DNA from: an uncultured Bacteroidales bacterium
GTDB taxonomy: Bacteria; Bacteroidota; Bacteroidia; Bacteroidales; SZUA-534
Assembly (NCBI GenBank): GCA_902790595.1
Contig: CADASL010000001.1
Coordinates: forward strand, 124,001 to 188,000
Reading direction: 5' to 3'
DNA: 64,000 bases
The position numbers and the translations under genes are program-made. Below, piece by piece: positions 15,544 to 24,659 of this stretch; position 1 is the stretch's first letter, and every line of letters begins with the position of its first letter. Under the pieces are notes generated by a model, which searched no databases, was not told the origin of the DNA, and was given only the letters and a program-made list of their open reading frames with translations.

Positions 15544-16467
15544 TTACTTGTTCACCTGGAATTTCTTGTTGCCAGTGGCGAAGAAATCGACAATCTGATT
15601 GGCAGCGGCCAAGCCAGCGTTGATGTTGGCCTCGGCGGTCTGTGCGCCCATCTTTTTCGGAGTTGCAAAGTAGCGACCTTCGAATTTGGCTTTGAAATCG
15701 GCATCGGCATCAGGAGCAATGTCGGTAATGTATTTCAAATCCTGGCGCTCTTCCATCAGTTTGATGAGTTCGGCCTCGTTGATAACCTCTTTGCGGGCGG
15801 TGTTGATAACAATGCCGCCTTTCTTCATCTTGCTCACAAGAGCGTAGTTGATGCTCTGCTTTGTCTCAGGTGTTGCTGGAATGTGAAGCGATACAATGTC
15901 GCACTGCTCGAACAAAGCGTCCTGATTGTCAACGGCTTTAACGCCAGCGGCCTCAATCACTTCTTTCGGGCAGAAAGCGTCGTATGCGTAAACGTCCATA
16001 TCGAAGCCTTTAGCCACGCGGGCAACATTGCGGCCAACCTGACCGAAGGCCAGAATACCAAGTTTCTTGCCTTTCAGTTCGGTACCCGACTTGCCGTTGT
16101 AGAAGTTGCGGACGGCGAACACCAGCAGACCGAATACCAACTCGGCCACGGCGTTTGAGTTCTGACCAGGAGTGTTCATTACAACAATGCCGCGTTTTGT
16201 GGCAGCCTCAAGGTCAACGTTGTCGTAACCTGCGCCTGCGCGAACCACAATCTTCAGGTTCTTTCCGGCAGCCATCACCTCGTCGGTAACTTTGTCGCTG
16301 CGGATGATTATTGCATCGGCATCAGCCACAGCGTCAAGCAGTTGCTGTTTGTCGGTGTAGTTTTCCAGCAATTTGAATTTGTTGCCCGATTTCTCGACAA
16401 TCTCTTTAATGCCGTCAACAGCCTGTTTTGCAAAAGGTTTCTCTGTTGCAACTAATATTGTTTTCAT
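15544..16467 (-). CDS. serA: D-3-phosphoglycerate dehydrogenase, short form
   Basis: Oxidises 3-phosphoglycerate to 3-phosphohydroxypyruvate, the first step of serine synthesis. The 307-residue protein has the substrate-binding segment RAGAGYDNVD (76-85), a Rossmann motif variant GILAFGQVG (137-145), and catalytic Arg R225 in NTAR. There is no C-terminal ACT domain, so allosteric serine control of the E. coli type is absent. The catalytic His of the TPH motif is replaced: the segment reads TPKKMGAQT with K271, as also known in the Entamoeba-type enzymes. It starts 3 bases after the serC stop, forming a serC-serA operon. Confidence 0.92.
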   Translation of the reverse strand: MKTILVATEKPFAKQAVDGIKEIVEKSGNKFKLLENYTDKQQLLDAVADADAIIIRSDKVTDEVMAAGKNLKIVVRAGAGYDNVDLEAATKRGIVVMNTPGQNSNAVAELVFGLLVFAVRNFYNGKSGTELKGKKLGILAFGQVGRNVARVAKGFDMDVYAYDAFCPKEVIEAAGVKAVDNQDALFEQCDIVSLHIPATPETKQSINYALVSKMKKGGIVINTARKEVINEAELIKLMEERQDLKYITDIAPDADADFKAKFEGRYFATPKKMGAQTAEANINAGLAAANQIVDFFATGNKKFQVNK

Positions 16468-16470
16468 TTC

Positions 16471-17556
16471 TTACTTTTTAACTTGTTTTTCAAATTCGGC
16501 CATACAATTAACCAAAGCCTGGCAGTCCTCGATGGTGCAGGCGTTGTAGCACGATGCGCGGAAACCGCCAACCGAGCGGTGACCTTTGATGCCGACAATG
16601 TTGCATTTCTTTGCGAAATCCATAAAGGCATCCTGATACTGCTCGTTGCCCGGAGTCCAGACGAACGGAATGTTCATACGTGAACGCGAGTCTTTTTGTA
16701 CAGGCGATGTGAACAGTGAGTTGCGCTCAATCTCGGCGTAAACAATATTTGCACGCTCGATGGCGAGTTTTTCCATAGCCTCAAGACCACCGACTGATTT
16801 AATCCATTTCAGAGTCTCGCGGATGGCGAAGATGTTGATGCACGGCGGTGTGTTGTACATTGAGCCGTTCTTCATATGGATGTCGTAGCGCAGCATCGAC
16901 GGAATGGCGCGGTCGGCAACCACGCGGTCGAGCATATCGTCGCGGATGATGACAACTGTACATCCTGCAGGGCCGACGTTCTTTTGTGCGCCAGCGTAGA
17001 TAACAGCGTATTTGCTAACGTCGACTGGGCGGCTCAAAATATCCGACGACATATCGGCGAACAATGGAACCGGCGAGTCAATGTCGGTCAGAATCTCTGT
17101 TCCGCGGATGGTGTTGTTGGTTGTGATATGCAGATAATCAACATCAGTCGGGATGGTGTATGAGCCCGGTTTCGGGTAGTAGGTATGGTTTGCAGCCTCT
17201 GACGATGCGATAATCTCAACCTCACCGAACAGTTTTGCTTCTTTAATTGCTTTGGATGACCAGGTGCCGGTGTCAACGTATGCGGCCTTAGTTTTCAAGA
17301 AGTTGAAAGGCAGCATAGCGAATTGGGTACTTGCACCGCCACCAAGGAACAAAACGTGGTAGTTTGCCGGGATGTTCATAACCTCGTGGAACAAGGCGTC
17401 GGCCTCGTCGATTACAGCCTGAAAATCTTTTGAGCGGTGTGATACTTCCAAAATAGATTGTCCGCAATTGTCAAGTTCAAGAACGGCTTTGGCAGTGTTC
17501 TGCAAAGTCATGTCGGACAACTTACATGGTCCTGCGTTAAAGATGTGCTTTCTCAT
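16471..17556 (-). CDS. serC: Phosphoserine aminotransferase
   Basis: PLP enzyme converting 3-phosphohydroxypyruvate and glutamate to phosphoserine. I set the start at the ATG at 17554-17556 (MRKHIFNAGPCKL), giving 361 residues; the open frame to 17595 includes the probable promoter box. Family marks are NAGP at the N-terminus, GGGASTQFAMLPFN, DTGTWSSKAI, and the PLP-lysine segment IYAGAQKNVGPAG. The C-terminal GHRSVGGFRASCYNA is the phosphate-binding arginine region. It is the first gene of the serC-serA operon. Confidence 0.95.
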   Translation of the reverse strand: MRKHIFNAGPCKLSDMTLQNTAKAVLELDNCGQSILEVSHRSKDFQAVIDEADALFHEVMNIPANYHVLFLGGGASTQFAMLPFNFLKTKAAYVDTGTWSSKAIKEAKLFGEVEIIASSEAANHTYYPKPGSYTIPTDVDYLHITTNNTIRGTEILTDIDSPVPLFADMSSDILSRPVDVSKYAVIYAGAQKNVGPAGCTVVIIRDDMLDRVVADRAIPSMLRYDIHMKNGSMYNTPPCINIFAIRETLKWIKSVGGLEAMEKLAIERANIVYAEIERNSLFTSPVQKDSRSRMNIPFVWTPGNEQYQDAFMDFAKKCNIVGIKGHRSVGGFRASCYNACTIEDCQALVNCMAEFEKQVKK

Positions 17557-17592
17557 AATAAAATATGTAGATAATTGTTCTAAAAAACGCCG

Positions 17593-17600
17593 CAAAGGTA
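17593..17600 (-). promoter_or_regulatory. Candidate minus-7 box for serC-serA
   Basis: TACCTTTG on the minus strand, an exact TAnnTTTG match, about 37 bases before the serC ATG. A minus-33 element is not clear. Confidence 0.45.
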
Positions 17601-17739
17601 ACCTTTTTATTCAATGGAGGCAGTGGGTGCGGCTTTTTTAGTGTTATACGTAATTCTTGTGTGCCGGCAGCTCTCAAAACGGCCGTGCGAGCCGTTTGCG
17701 GGCCAATGTGCATAATTCTGTTAAAAATTATTGCTGTTT

Positions 17740-17772
17740 TTTGGGTTGATTGCGGTTTAGTTGTTATTTTTG
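17740..17772 (+). promoter_or_regulatory. Candidate promoter for the SiaC-like gene
   Basis: TTTG at 17740-17743 and TATTTTTG at 17765-17772 are separated by 21 bases and lie 19 bases before the ATG. Confidence 0.55.
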
Positions 17773-17791
17773 AGGGATAAAAAGATTTTAT

Positions 17792-18172
17792 ATGAACGAT
17801 TTGATTATTACCCCAAGCAAGCAGAAGCCTGATTTGCAGTTCAGCGCCGAGAAGGGCGAGCTGTCGATAGCCGGTCAATCGTTACCCGAAAACGCCACTT
17901 TACTTTACGGTTCTGTTCTTGAATGGATTGAGGAGTACGCCAAAAATCCGGCGCCGAAGACTACAATGTCATTTAAAATGAAATATTACAACACCGCATC
18001 ATCGAAAATGTTCTACAGCATCATCAAGCGTATGAATGTGATGTTCAAGGCGGGTGCCGATGTCGAAATCCATTGGTATTATCAGCAGGACGACGAGGAT
18101 ATGCTCGACCAGGGCGAATATTTCCGCGATTTGGTCGACCTTCCGTTCAAATTCTTCCCGGTCGACAAATAG
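17792..18172 (+). CDS. SiaC family regulatory phosphoprotein (DUF1987)
   Basis: A 126-residue cytoplasmic protein of the DUF1987 family. In Pseudomonas aeruginosa SiaC is phosphorylated on Thr68 by the kinase SiaB, dephosphorylated by SiaA, and activates the diguanylate cyclase SiaD. Here the matching segment is MKYYNTASSKMFYSII with T68. The rest (MNDLIITPSKQKPD at the start, GADVEIHWYYQQDDEDM near the end) fits the family. No siaA, siaB or siaD is adjacent, so its partners must be elsewhere or different. It is a single-gene unit with its own promoter and terminator. Confidence 0.87.
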   Translation: MNDLIITPSKQKPDLQFSAEKGELSIAGQSLPENATLLYGSVLEWIEEYAKNPAPKTTMSFKMKYYNTASSKMFYSIIKRMNVMFKAGADVEIHWYYQQDDEDMLDQGEYFRDLVDLPFKFFPVDK

Positions 18173-18198
18173 GCGGGTAGTTATACCATATATAATAT

Positions 18199-18236
18199 AA
18201 GCAGGCTAAATCATCACGATTGAACCTGCTTTTTTT
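18199..18236 (+). terminator. Terminator after the SiaC-like gene
   Basis: AAGCAGG pairs with CCTGCTT across a 20-base loop region, followed by seven T. Confidence 0.65.
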
Positions 18237-18273
18237 GTGTCAGTGCCGCGCTGGACGGCTATGAATCAGCCTT

Positions 18274-18609
18274 TTACAGCATCTCTTTTACTTCGAGCAG
18301 CATCTCTTTAATCGATTCGAGCGATTTCACCACCTCAAAGTTGTTGATTGTGTCCTCACGATTGTCGTGCATCTTCCGCTTTGCGCCTTCGAGCGTCAGA
18401 CCGCGCTCTTTCACAAGGTGATAGATGATGTAGAAGTTCTCGACATCCTTCTTCGTGAACAGGCGGTTGCCCTTCTTGTTGCGCTGCGGCTTGATGATGT
18501 CGAACTCTTTCTCCCAATAGCGGATTAACGATGTGTTCACCTCAAACATTGCGGCCACTTCGCCGATGGTGTAAAACAACTTTTCGATTTTTTGTTCTTT
18601 GTATGGCAT
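18274..18609 (-). CDS. MerR family transcriptional regulator
   Basis: A 111-residue DNA-binding protein. Residues 12-80 form a MerR winged helix (FYTIGEVAAMFEVNTSLIRY, WEKEFDIIKPQRNKKGNRLF, TKKDVENFYIIYHLVKERGL). The short C-terminal helix (EVVKSLESIKEMLLEVKEML) is likely the dimerising coiled coil; there is no ligand-binding domain. It starts 11 bases after the M23 peptidase stop on the same strand, so both are co-transcribed. This pairing beside alaS is common in Bacteroidales. The target is unknown. Confidence 0.88.
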   Translation of the reverse strand: MPYKEQKIEKLFYTIGEVAAMFEVNTSLIRYWEKEFDIIKPQRNKKGNRLFTKKDVENFYIIYHLVKERGLTLEGAKRKMHDNREDTINNFEVVKSLESIKEMLLEVKEML

Positions 18610-18620
18610 AACTGTAAGAT

Positions 18621-19592
18621 TTAGTCGAAACTCATTGTCATTTGGCTCGATACGTTAATCATTTCCTCATATTCCTCAGGCGTCAGGTCGGTGTAGTAGT
18701 AGTTCACCGGATTTTCGGTCTGGTCGTTTTTCCTTACCTCATAGTGCAGGTGCGGAGCGGTTGAGCGGCCGGTGCTGCCCACTTCGCCAATCACATCGCC
18801 GCGGGCCACGCGCTTGCCAACCTTCACATTCACTTTGTTCAAATGTGCATAGAGCGTCTTGTAGCCATATCCGTGGTCGATGATAACCTTGATGCCGTAG
18901 CCTCCTGTGGCATATCCGGCGCTGATAACCTTGCCGCCGCCCGTGGCGTAAACTTTTGTGCCGGTGGGCGCTGTCAGGTCAATGCCCTTGTGCATTTTCA
19001 GCGTGCGGTAGATGGGGTGGATGCGGTAGCCGTAGCCCGACGCAAAGCGTTTCAAATTACGGTCGGCGATGGGCGAGATGGCCGGAATCGACGCCAGGAA
19101 CTTCTCTTTGTCCTGCACCAATTTCATAATATTGTCGTACGATTCGGTCTGCACAACCATTCGGCGTGTCAGGTTGTCAATCTTTTTCGATGTCTCGATA
19201 AGCAATTCCGATTTCGAGTATTGTTCAAGCTCCTTGTATGGGTTTGAGCCGCCCACGCCGGCCTTGCGGACATTCTCTGACACAGGGTCGATGCCGAAAA
19301 TCAGCCGGTAGATGTTGTCGTCGTGCTGCTGAATTTCGTCCATACTCTGCTCCATCTTCTCAACCTTCTGATTCAGAAGCTCATACTGGTACAGAAGCTG
19401 CTTGTTTTCGCGTTTTTGGATTTTCTCGCCCGGAGTGTCGAAAAACAGCGACAGAATCAACAGAAAAACAAACGAAACCGACAAAAGCAACACCGCACCA
19501 CGTAGAAATTTGAATATTTTCTGGCGAGGGGAGAGCTTTATTTGGTCATAGCTCAGACTTTCCGGATTAAAACTATATTTCGGTTTCGACAT
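18621..19592 (-). CDS. M23 family metallopeptidase, inner-membrane anchored
   Basis: A peptidoglycan endopeptidase or a regulator of one. The 323-residue protein has a cytoplasmic basic N-terminus, one transmembrane helix (about 32-52), a coiled coil (about 55-165, LLYQYELLNQKVEKMEQSMD) and a C-terminal LytM domain. The zinc ligands are present: H201 and D205 in MHKGID, and H281/H283 in HLHYE, so it looks catalytically active. It is divergently transcribed from alaS and followed by the MerR gene. Confidence 0.92.
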   Translation of the reverse strand: MSKPKYSFNPESLSYDQIKLSPRQKIFKFLRGAVLLLSVSFVFLLILSLFFDTPGEKIQKRENKQLLYQYELLNQKVEKMEQSMDEIQQHDDNIYRLIFGIDPVSENVRKAGVGGSNPYKELEQYSKSELLIETSKKIDNLTRRMVVQTESYDNIMKLVQDKEKFLASIPAISPIADRNLKRFASGYGYRIHPIYRTLKMHKGIDLTAPTGTKVYATGGGKVISAGYATGGYGIKVIIDHGYGYKTLYAHLNKVNVKVGKRVARGDVIGEVGSTGRSTAPHLHYEVRKNDQTENPVNYYYTDLTPEEYEEMINVSSQMTMSFD

Positions 19593-19621
19593 TATTTTCT
19601 GAAAACACGATTTTTACATAG

Positions 19622-19653
19622 CAAAACTAATGAAAAAAGAAATAAGTTTGCAA
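19622..19653 (-). promoter_or_regulatory. Candidate promoter for M23-MerR
   Basis: On the minus strand TTG (19653-19651) and TAGTTTTG (19629-19622) are 21 bases apart, upstream of the M23 start. It overlaps the divergent alaS promoter region. Confidence 0.5.
19643..19650 (+). promoter_or_regulatory. Candidate minus-7 box for alaS
   Basis: TAAGTTTG fits TAnnTTTG, 39 bases before the alaS ATG. Confidence 0.4.
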
Positions 19654-19689
19654 CTCTGTGTAAAATGAAACAATTATACATATAATAAT

Positions 19690-22305
19690 ATGAATTCTAA
19701 AGAGATACGCAATCAATTCAAAGACTTTTTTGCGTCGAAGCAGCACCAGATTGTCAGCAGTGCGCCGATGGTTATCAAAGACGACCCGACTCTGATGTTC
19801 ACCAACGCGGGTATGAACCAGTTCAAGGACATTTTCCTTGGCATATCGCCGCGCAAGTGGCCGCGTGTGGCCAACAGCCAGAAATGCCTGCGCGTGTCGG
19901 GCAAGCACAACGACCTTGAAGAAGTGGGCCACGACACCTATCACCACACAATGTTCGAGATGCTCGGCAACTGGTCGTTTGGCGACTATTTCAAGAAGGA
20001 AGCAATCGCCTGGGCGTGGGAGCTTCTGACCGAAGTCTACAAACTGCCGAAAGACCGCCTGTATGCCACTGTGTTTGAAGGCGATGCGTCGGAAAACCTT
20101 GACCTTGACACCGAAGCCGAAGAGATTTGGCTGCAATATCTGCCAAAAGACCGCGTAATCCACGGCAACAAGCACGACAACTTCTGGGAGATGGGCGCCA
20201 CTGGCCCCTGCGGTCCGTGCTCTGAGATTCATATCGACCTGCGCGACGACGCCGAACGCGCCAAACTGCCTGGCCGCGAACTTGTGAACCAAAGCAATCC
20301 GCTGGTTATCGAGATTTGGAACCTTGTGTTTATGCAATACAACCGCAAGGCCGACGGCTCGCTCGAACTTCTGCCGCACAAGCACGTCGACACGGGAATG
20401 GGTTTCGAGCGCCTGTGTATGGCTCTGCAGGGCAAGAAATCGAACTACGACACCGATGTTTTCCAACCCATAATCAAAGAGATAGGCCGCATTTGCGACT
20501 GCGAGTACGGCAAAGACCCGAAGGTTGACGTGGCAATGCGCGTTGTGGCCGACCACGTGCGCACAATCGCCTTCTCGGTAACCGACGGCCAACTTCCGTC
20601 GAACGCAAAGGCAGGCTACGTTATCCGCCGAATACTGCGCCGCGCCGTCCGCTACGGATACACCTTCCTGGGGCAGCGTAAATCGTTTATGTACAAACTG
20701 TTACCCGTTTTGGTTGACACAATGGGCGACGCCTATCCCGAACTGAAAGCGCAACAGGCTCTGGTTGAGAAGGTTATGAAGGAGGAAGAAGACGCGTTCC
20801 TTCGCACCCTTGAGACAGGTATCCGTCTGTTGGACAAGATTATGGCCGACGCAAAAGCCGCAGGAAAGAAGGAAATTACGGGTGTGGATGCGTTCACGCT
20901 CTACGACACCTACGGATTCCCGCTCGACTTGACCGAACTTATTCTGCGCGAGAACGATTTGACTGTCAATCAGGCAGATTTCGATGTCGAGATGCAGAAA
21001 CAGAAGGAGCGCGCACGCAACGCCGCAGCCATTGAGACTGGCGACTGGGTTTACCTGCAGGAGGGTGAGTCGGAGTTTGTGGGCTACGACCTGACGGAAG
21101 CCGATGTCGAGATTCTGCGCTACCGCAAAATCAAACAGAAGAATCAGGAACTTTATCAGATAGTGCTCAACCGCACGCCGTTCTACGCCGAAATGGGCGG
21201 TCAGATTGGCGACACGGGCTACATTGAGGCCGACGGTGAGCGTATCGAAATTATTGATACTAAGAAAGAAAACAAACTGAGTGTGCACCTTGCCAAAAAG
21301 ATGCCGAAAGACCCGACAACCACGTTCCGCGCCGTTGTCGATGTGGAGCGCCGCCAACAGACGGCCAACAACCACACGGCCACTCACTTGCTGCATTACG
21401 CTCTGCGTCAGGTACTTGGCACTCACGTTGAGCAGAAGGGCTCAATGGTGTCGCCCGATTGTCTGCGTTTCGATTTCTCTCATTTCCAAAAGGTTACCGA
21501 TGAGGAACTGCGCAAGGCGGAGCATATCGCCAACAGGCTTGTCCGTCAGAATCTGCCGCTCGAGGAGAACCGCAATATGCCGATTGAGGAGGCCAAATCG
21601 CTCGGCGCGATGGCGCTGTTCGGTGAGAAATACGGCGACACGGTGCGCGTTATCAAATACGGCCCGTCGATTGAGTTGTGCGGCGGAACGCACGTTCATT
21701 CAACTGGCGAGATTGGACTGATTAAGATTGTGTCGGAGAGTTCGGTTGCCGCGGGCGTGCGCCGTATCGAGGCTGTAACCGCCGAAAAGGCCGAGAATCT
21801 GTTCGATGCGCAGCAGGATGTTCTTCGCTCGCTGCGGGAGATGTTCAACAACGTGCCTAATCTGGCGCAGACCATTAAAAAGACCGTTGACGAGAACGCC
21901 GAACTGAAGCGCGAGATTGAGAAGTTTATGCAGGAGAAAATCCAAAAGATAAAAGCCGACTTGCTCGCAAATGCAGAGACGAAGGGCGATGTGAAACTGT
22001 TCCGTCTGCCTGTGGGCGTTGAGATGAGCCCCGACGCACTGAAGGATTTGGCCTTCAGAATCCGCGGCGAGGTGAAGGATAAGTTCCTGTTTGTGGCTGG
22101 CGCTAAATTTGATGGCAGACCGTCGCTGACAATTGCAATGAGCGACGCACTGGTTGCCACTGGCCTGAACGCTTCGCAGATGATTCGCGAGGCTGCCAAA
22201 GAGATTCAGGGCGGTGGCGGTGGCCAACCGTTCTTTGCTTCGGCAGGCGGCAAAAACGCCGATGGTCTGGACAAGGCCGTGAATATGATTGTTGGAATGA
22301 TTTGA
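19690..22305 (+). CDS. alaS: Alanine--tRNA ligase
   Basis: Charges tRNA-Ala and edits mischarged Ser/Gly. The 871-residue length is standard. The class II core includes [10 protein letters not shown] (motif 1 region), [20 protein letters not shown] (motif 2) and [14 protein letters not shown] (motif 3). The editing domain has the zinc-binding [12 protein letters not shown] and [11 protein letters not shown] coiled segment (about 740-780) leads to the DHHA1 domain ending in [15 protein letters not shown]. No odd features are seen. Confidence 0.97.
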   Translation: MNSKEIRNQFKDFFASKQHQIVSSAPMVIKDDPTLMFTNAGMNQFKDIFLGISPRKWPRVANSQKCLRVSGKHNDLEEVGHDTYHHTMFEMLGNWSFGDYFKKEAIAWAWELLTEVYKLPKDRLYATVFEGDASENLDLDTEAEEIWLQYLPKDRVIHGNKHDNFWEMGATGPCGPCSEIHIDLRDDAERAKLPGRELVNQSNPLVIEIWNLVFMQYNRKADGSLELLPHKHVDTGMGFERLCMALQGKKSNYDTDVFQPIIKEIGRICDCEYGKDPKVDVAMRVVADHVRTIAFSVTDGQLPSNAKAGYVIRRILRRAVRYGYTFLGQRKSFMYKLLPVLVDTMGDAYPELKAQQALVEKVMKEEEDAFLRTLETGIRLLDKIMADAKAAGKKEITGVDAFTLYDTYGFPLDLTELILRENDLTVNQADFDVEMQKQKERARNAAAIETGDWVYLQEGESEFVGYDLTEADVEILRYRKIKQKNQELYQIVLNRTPFYAEMGGQIGDTGYIEADGERIEIIDTKKENKLSVHLAKKMPKDPTTTFRAVVDVERRQQTANNHTATHLLHYALRQVLGTHVEQKGSMVSPDCLRFDFSHFQKVTDEELRKAEHIANRLVRQNLPLEENRNMPIEEAKSLGAMALFGEKYGDTVRVIKYGPSIELCGGTHVHSTGEIGLIKIVSESSVAAGVRRIEAVTAEKAENLFDAQQDVLRSLREMFNNVPNLAQTIKKTVDENAELKREIEKFMQEKIQKIKADLLANAETKGDVKLFRLPVGVEMSPDALKDLAFRIRGEVKDKFLFVAGAKFDGRPSLTIAMSDALVATGLNASQMIREAAKEIQGGGGGQPFFASAGGKNADGLDKAVNMIVGMI

Positions 22306-22324
22306 GATACAGTTAATTGAAATG

Positions 22325-22361
22325 AAAAAAGCGAAGTCAGGAGAGTGGCTTCGCTTTTTTT
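22325..22361 (+). terminator. Terminator after alaS (bidirectional)
   Basis: AAAAAAGCGAAG and CTTCGCTTTTTTT form a long stem; it also serves RNase G converging from the other side. Confidence 0.75.
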
Positions 22362-22380
22362 GTTGTTATTACTTAATACC

Positions 22381-23928
22381 TTACAAATAAATCTTCTCGT
22401 TATCCTTGTCCAAAAACGCGTATTCGAGGAATGCGTGTGTGCTTGCGGCCTTGACTCTCAGGCGGTGCAGGTATTTCAGCTTCCAACGGCGTTTGATTGA
22501 GAACAGACCTTTGTTCAGATAGGCTGCGATGAACGGGTGCACAGCCAACGTTATCCGCTTGTTTTTGTATGTTTTAAGCCCCCAGCAGATGATGTTTTCG
22601 AGCTCGTCAATCAGCAGGAAGGTGGGAGTGACCTCGCCGGTTCCGTTGCACGACGGGCATTTCTCCAGTGTGCGCACGGTGGTTTCGGGACGCACGCGCT
22701 GGCGGGTGATTTGTATAAGGCCGAACTTGCTCAGCGGCAAAACGTGATGGCGTGCGCGGTCGTGCTGCATACACTCCTTCATATACTCGTAGAGCTTGTT
22801 TTTGTTCTCGGCCGTGTGCATATCAATGAAGTCGATGACAATGATGCCGCCCATATCGCGCAAGCGCAACTGGCGTGCGATTTCGGCTGCGGCCACCATA
22901 TTCACATCAATGGCATTCTCCTCCTGGTTGGTGCTGTTTTGTGTGCGGTTGCCCGAATTGACGTCGATAACGTGCAGAGCCTCAGTGCGTTCAATAACCA
23001 GATAGGCACCTTTCTGCATAGCCACGGTCTTGCCGAAGAGCGATTTTATCTGCTTCTCAAGCCCGAAATGCTCAAAAATCGGTTGCGCCCCATCGTAGAG
23101 TTTCACAATCTTCTCGCACTCTGGCGCAATGCTGCGGATGTACTCCTTGGTCTCCTCAAACAGCTTGGCGTTGTTGATGTAGATGTTGTTGTACTCGGGA
23201 GTGAACATATCGCGGAGCATAGCCGTGGTGCGGTCGAGCTCGCCAATGAGCAATTTCGGCGGCTGGCTCTTGATGTTCTGGAAAGCGGAGTTCCATTTGT
23301 CCATCAGCTCGCGCATCTCGGTGTCGAGGTCGGCAAGACTGGCGTTTTCGGCAACCGTGCGCACAATCACACCGAAATTCTTCGGTTTCACGCTCTGTAT
23401 CATCTTGCGCAGGCGGTCGCGTTCGGCCTGCGACTGTATTTTCTGCGACACCGAAACCTTGTCGGAGAAGGGCATAAGCACAAGGTTGCGTCCGGCAATC
23501 GATATTTCCGATGTCAGGCGCGGACCTTTGGTCGAGATAGGCTCTTTGGCAATCTGCACCAGAATGGTCTGTCCGTCACGCAGCACCTGGTTGATTTTCC
23601 CGTGCTTGTCGATGTCGGGCTCCATATCGAAATTGCTGATTGACGTGAGCGGATTCTTACGTTCCAAGTTGCTCTGTACGAACTTGTTGATGGAGCGGAA
23701 CTGCGGACCGAGGTCGAGGTAGTGGAGGAAGGCGTCCTTCTCATAGCCCACGTCGACAAACGCAGCGTTCAGCCCCGACATTATCTTCTTGACTTTGCCC
23801 AAATAGATGTCGCCCACCGAGAAGTTCGCGTTCGTCTTCTCGCGGTTCAGCTCAACAAGTACTTTATCTTCAACAAGCGCAATCACAACCTCCGAGGGGG
23901 TTGCGTTGATTATCAATTCCTTATTCAC
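22381..23928 (-). CDS. rng: Ribonuclease E/G family protein
   Basis: An endoribonuclease in rRNA maturation and mRNA decay. I choose the GTG at 23926-23928 (VNKELIINATPSEVVIALVE), which matches where family members begin, giving 515 residues; the frame is open back to a TTG at 23982. An S1-like RNA-binding domain occupies about residues 20-110 (VGDIYLGKVKKIMSGLNAAF). The catalytic region has IVIDFIDM and FGLIQITRQRVRPE, followed by the zinc-link CPSCNGTG. The membrane-binding and degradosome tail of RNase E is absent. It lies downstream of HU and the 29-residue basic peptide. Confidence 0.92.
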   Translation of the reverse strand: MNKELIINATPSEVVIALVEDKVLVELNREKTNANFSVGDIYLGKVKKIMSGLNAAFVDVGYEKDAFLHYLDLGPQFRSINKFVQSNLERKNPLTSISNFDMEPDIDKHGKINQVLRDGQTILVQIAKEPISTKGPRLTSEISIAGRNLVLMPFSDKVSVSQKIQSQAERDRLRKMIQSVKPKNFGVIVRTVAENASLADLDTEMRELMDKWNSAFQNIKSQPPKLLIGELDRTTAMLRDMFTPEYNNIYINNAKLFEETKEYIRSIAPECEKIVKLYDGAQPIFEHFGLEKQIKSLFGKTVAMQKGAYLVIERTEALHVIDVNSGNRTQNSTNQEENAIDVNMVAAAEIARQLRLRDMGGIIVIDFIDMHTAENKNKLYEYMKECMQHDRARHHVLPLSKFGLIQITRQRVRPETTVRTLEKCPSCNGTGEVTPTFLLIDELENIICWGLKTYKNKRITLAVHPFIAAYLNKGLFSIKRRWKLKYLHRLRVKAASTHAFLEYAFLDKDNEKIYL

Positions 23929-24114
23929 AATATGTGCTTTTAGTTGGGGGAGGCAGATAATATTTGAGGCTTGCAGGTGCAAAGCCGTTCAGTCTTGCCC
24001 AACCCGTTATTTTCCAGGCGAGTTCGGTGAACGCGCCCGATAAGTTTAGTTCAGATGACAATAAAACCACAACACACCGCAGTGCGATGTGTGCAAGGTT
24101 ACCTATATATAAAA

Positions 24115-24149
24115 CAATAAACCTTAAGAGCACGCTCCAAGGTTTATTG
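24115..24149 (-). terminator. Hairpin terminator after the small basic peptide gene
   Basis: CAATAAACCTT and AAGGTTTATTG form an 11-bp stem with an inner GAGC/GCTC pairing; on the minus strand it is followed by TTTTATAT. It would limit read-through from HU into RNase G. Confidence 0.65.
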
Positions 24150-24167
24150 CAGTTCATCTAAAAGAGA

Positions 24168-24257
24168 TTATTTCTTCTTATGACGATTCTTGCGAAGGCG
24201 TTTTTTACGCTTGTGCGTAGCCATTTTGTGCCTTTTGTGTTTCTTTCCGTTTGGCAT
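24168..24257 (-). CDS. 29-residue basic peptide, likely Bacteroidetes ribosomal protein (bL38-like)
   Basis: A very small gene encoding 29 residues: MPNGKKHKRHKMATHKRKKR followed by LRKNRHKKK. Seventeen or so residues are Lys, Arg or His, as in tiny ribosomal proteins. The ATG is at 24255-24257 and the TAA at 24168-24170. It lies 17 bases after the HU gene on the same strand and before RNase G; the same position and a near-identical sequence are, from memory, conserved in Bacteroidetes. A novel large-subunit protein named bL38 was described in the Flavobacterium johnsoniae ribosome, and this peptide may be its counterpart; I cannot confirm identity here. Confidence 0.72.
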   Translation of the reverse strand: MPNGKKHKRHKMATHKRKKRLRKNRHKKK

Positions 24258-24274
24258 ATTCGTACTGTTTTAGA

Positions 24275-24559
24275 TTATTTTACGTTGTCTTTTACTTTCA
24301 CCATAAAAGTCTTGGCGGGTTTAAACGCAGGAATGAAATGCTCTGGAATAACCACTGTAGTGTTCTTGGTGATGTTACGAGCGGTCTTTTTGGCTCTTTT
24401 CTTAACAATAAAACTACCAAAACCTCTCATATAAACATTGTCACCTTTAGCAATTGAACTCTTGATGCTATCCATCATAGCCTCAACAATCTTCTGAGAA
24501 GCGACTTTCTCAATACCTGTGTTCTTCGAGATTTCGCTAACGATATCTGCTTTTGTCAT
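24275..24559 (-). CDS. HU family DNA-binding protein
   Basis: A nucleoid-associated histone-like protein of 94 residues. It has the usual N-terminal helices (MTKADIVSEISKNTGIEKVA) and the DNA-binding arm with GFGSFIVKKRAKKTARNI and the PAFKPAKTF segment. The arm lacks the common RNPxTG wording (RNITKNTTVVIP) but is of normal length. A promoter lies about 50 bases upstream. Confidence 0.94.
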   Translation of the reverse strand: MTKADIVSEISKNTGIEKVASQKIVEAMMDSIKSSIAKGDNVYMRGFGSFIVKKRAKKTARNITKNTTVVIPEHFIPAFKPAKTFMVKVKDNVK

Positions 24560-24609
24560 TGTTAAAAATATTTTATAATCAATAAATTATTAGTGTTCAA
24601 AAGTGTTTG

Positions 24610-24644
24610 CAAATATAGGCTAATAATTATTACGTGAAAACAAA
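24610..24644 (-). promoter_or_regulatory. Candidate promoter for HU
   Basis: TTTG (24644-24641) and TATATTTG (24617-24610) on the minus strand, 23 bases apart. Confidence 0.5.
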
Positions 24645-24659
24645 AACGTGCTTTTTTTT

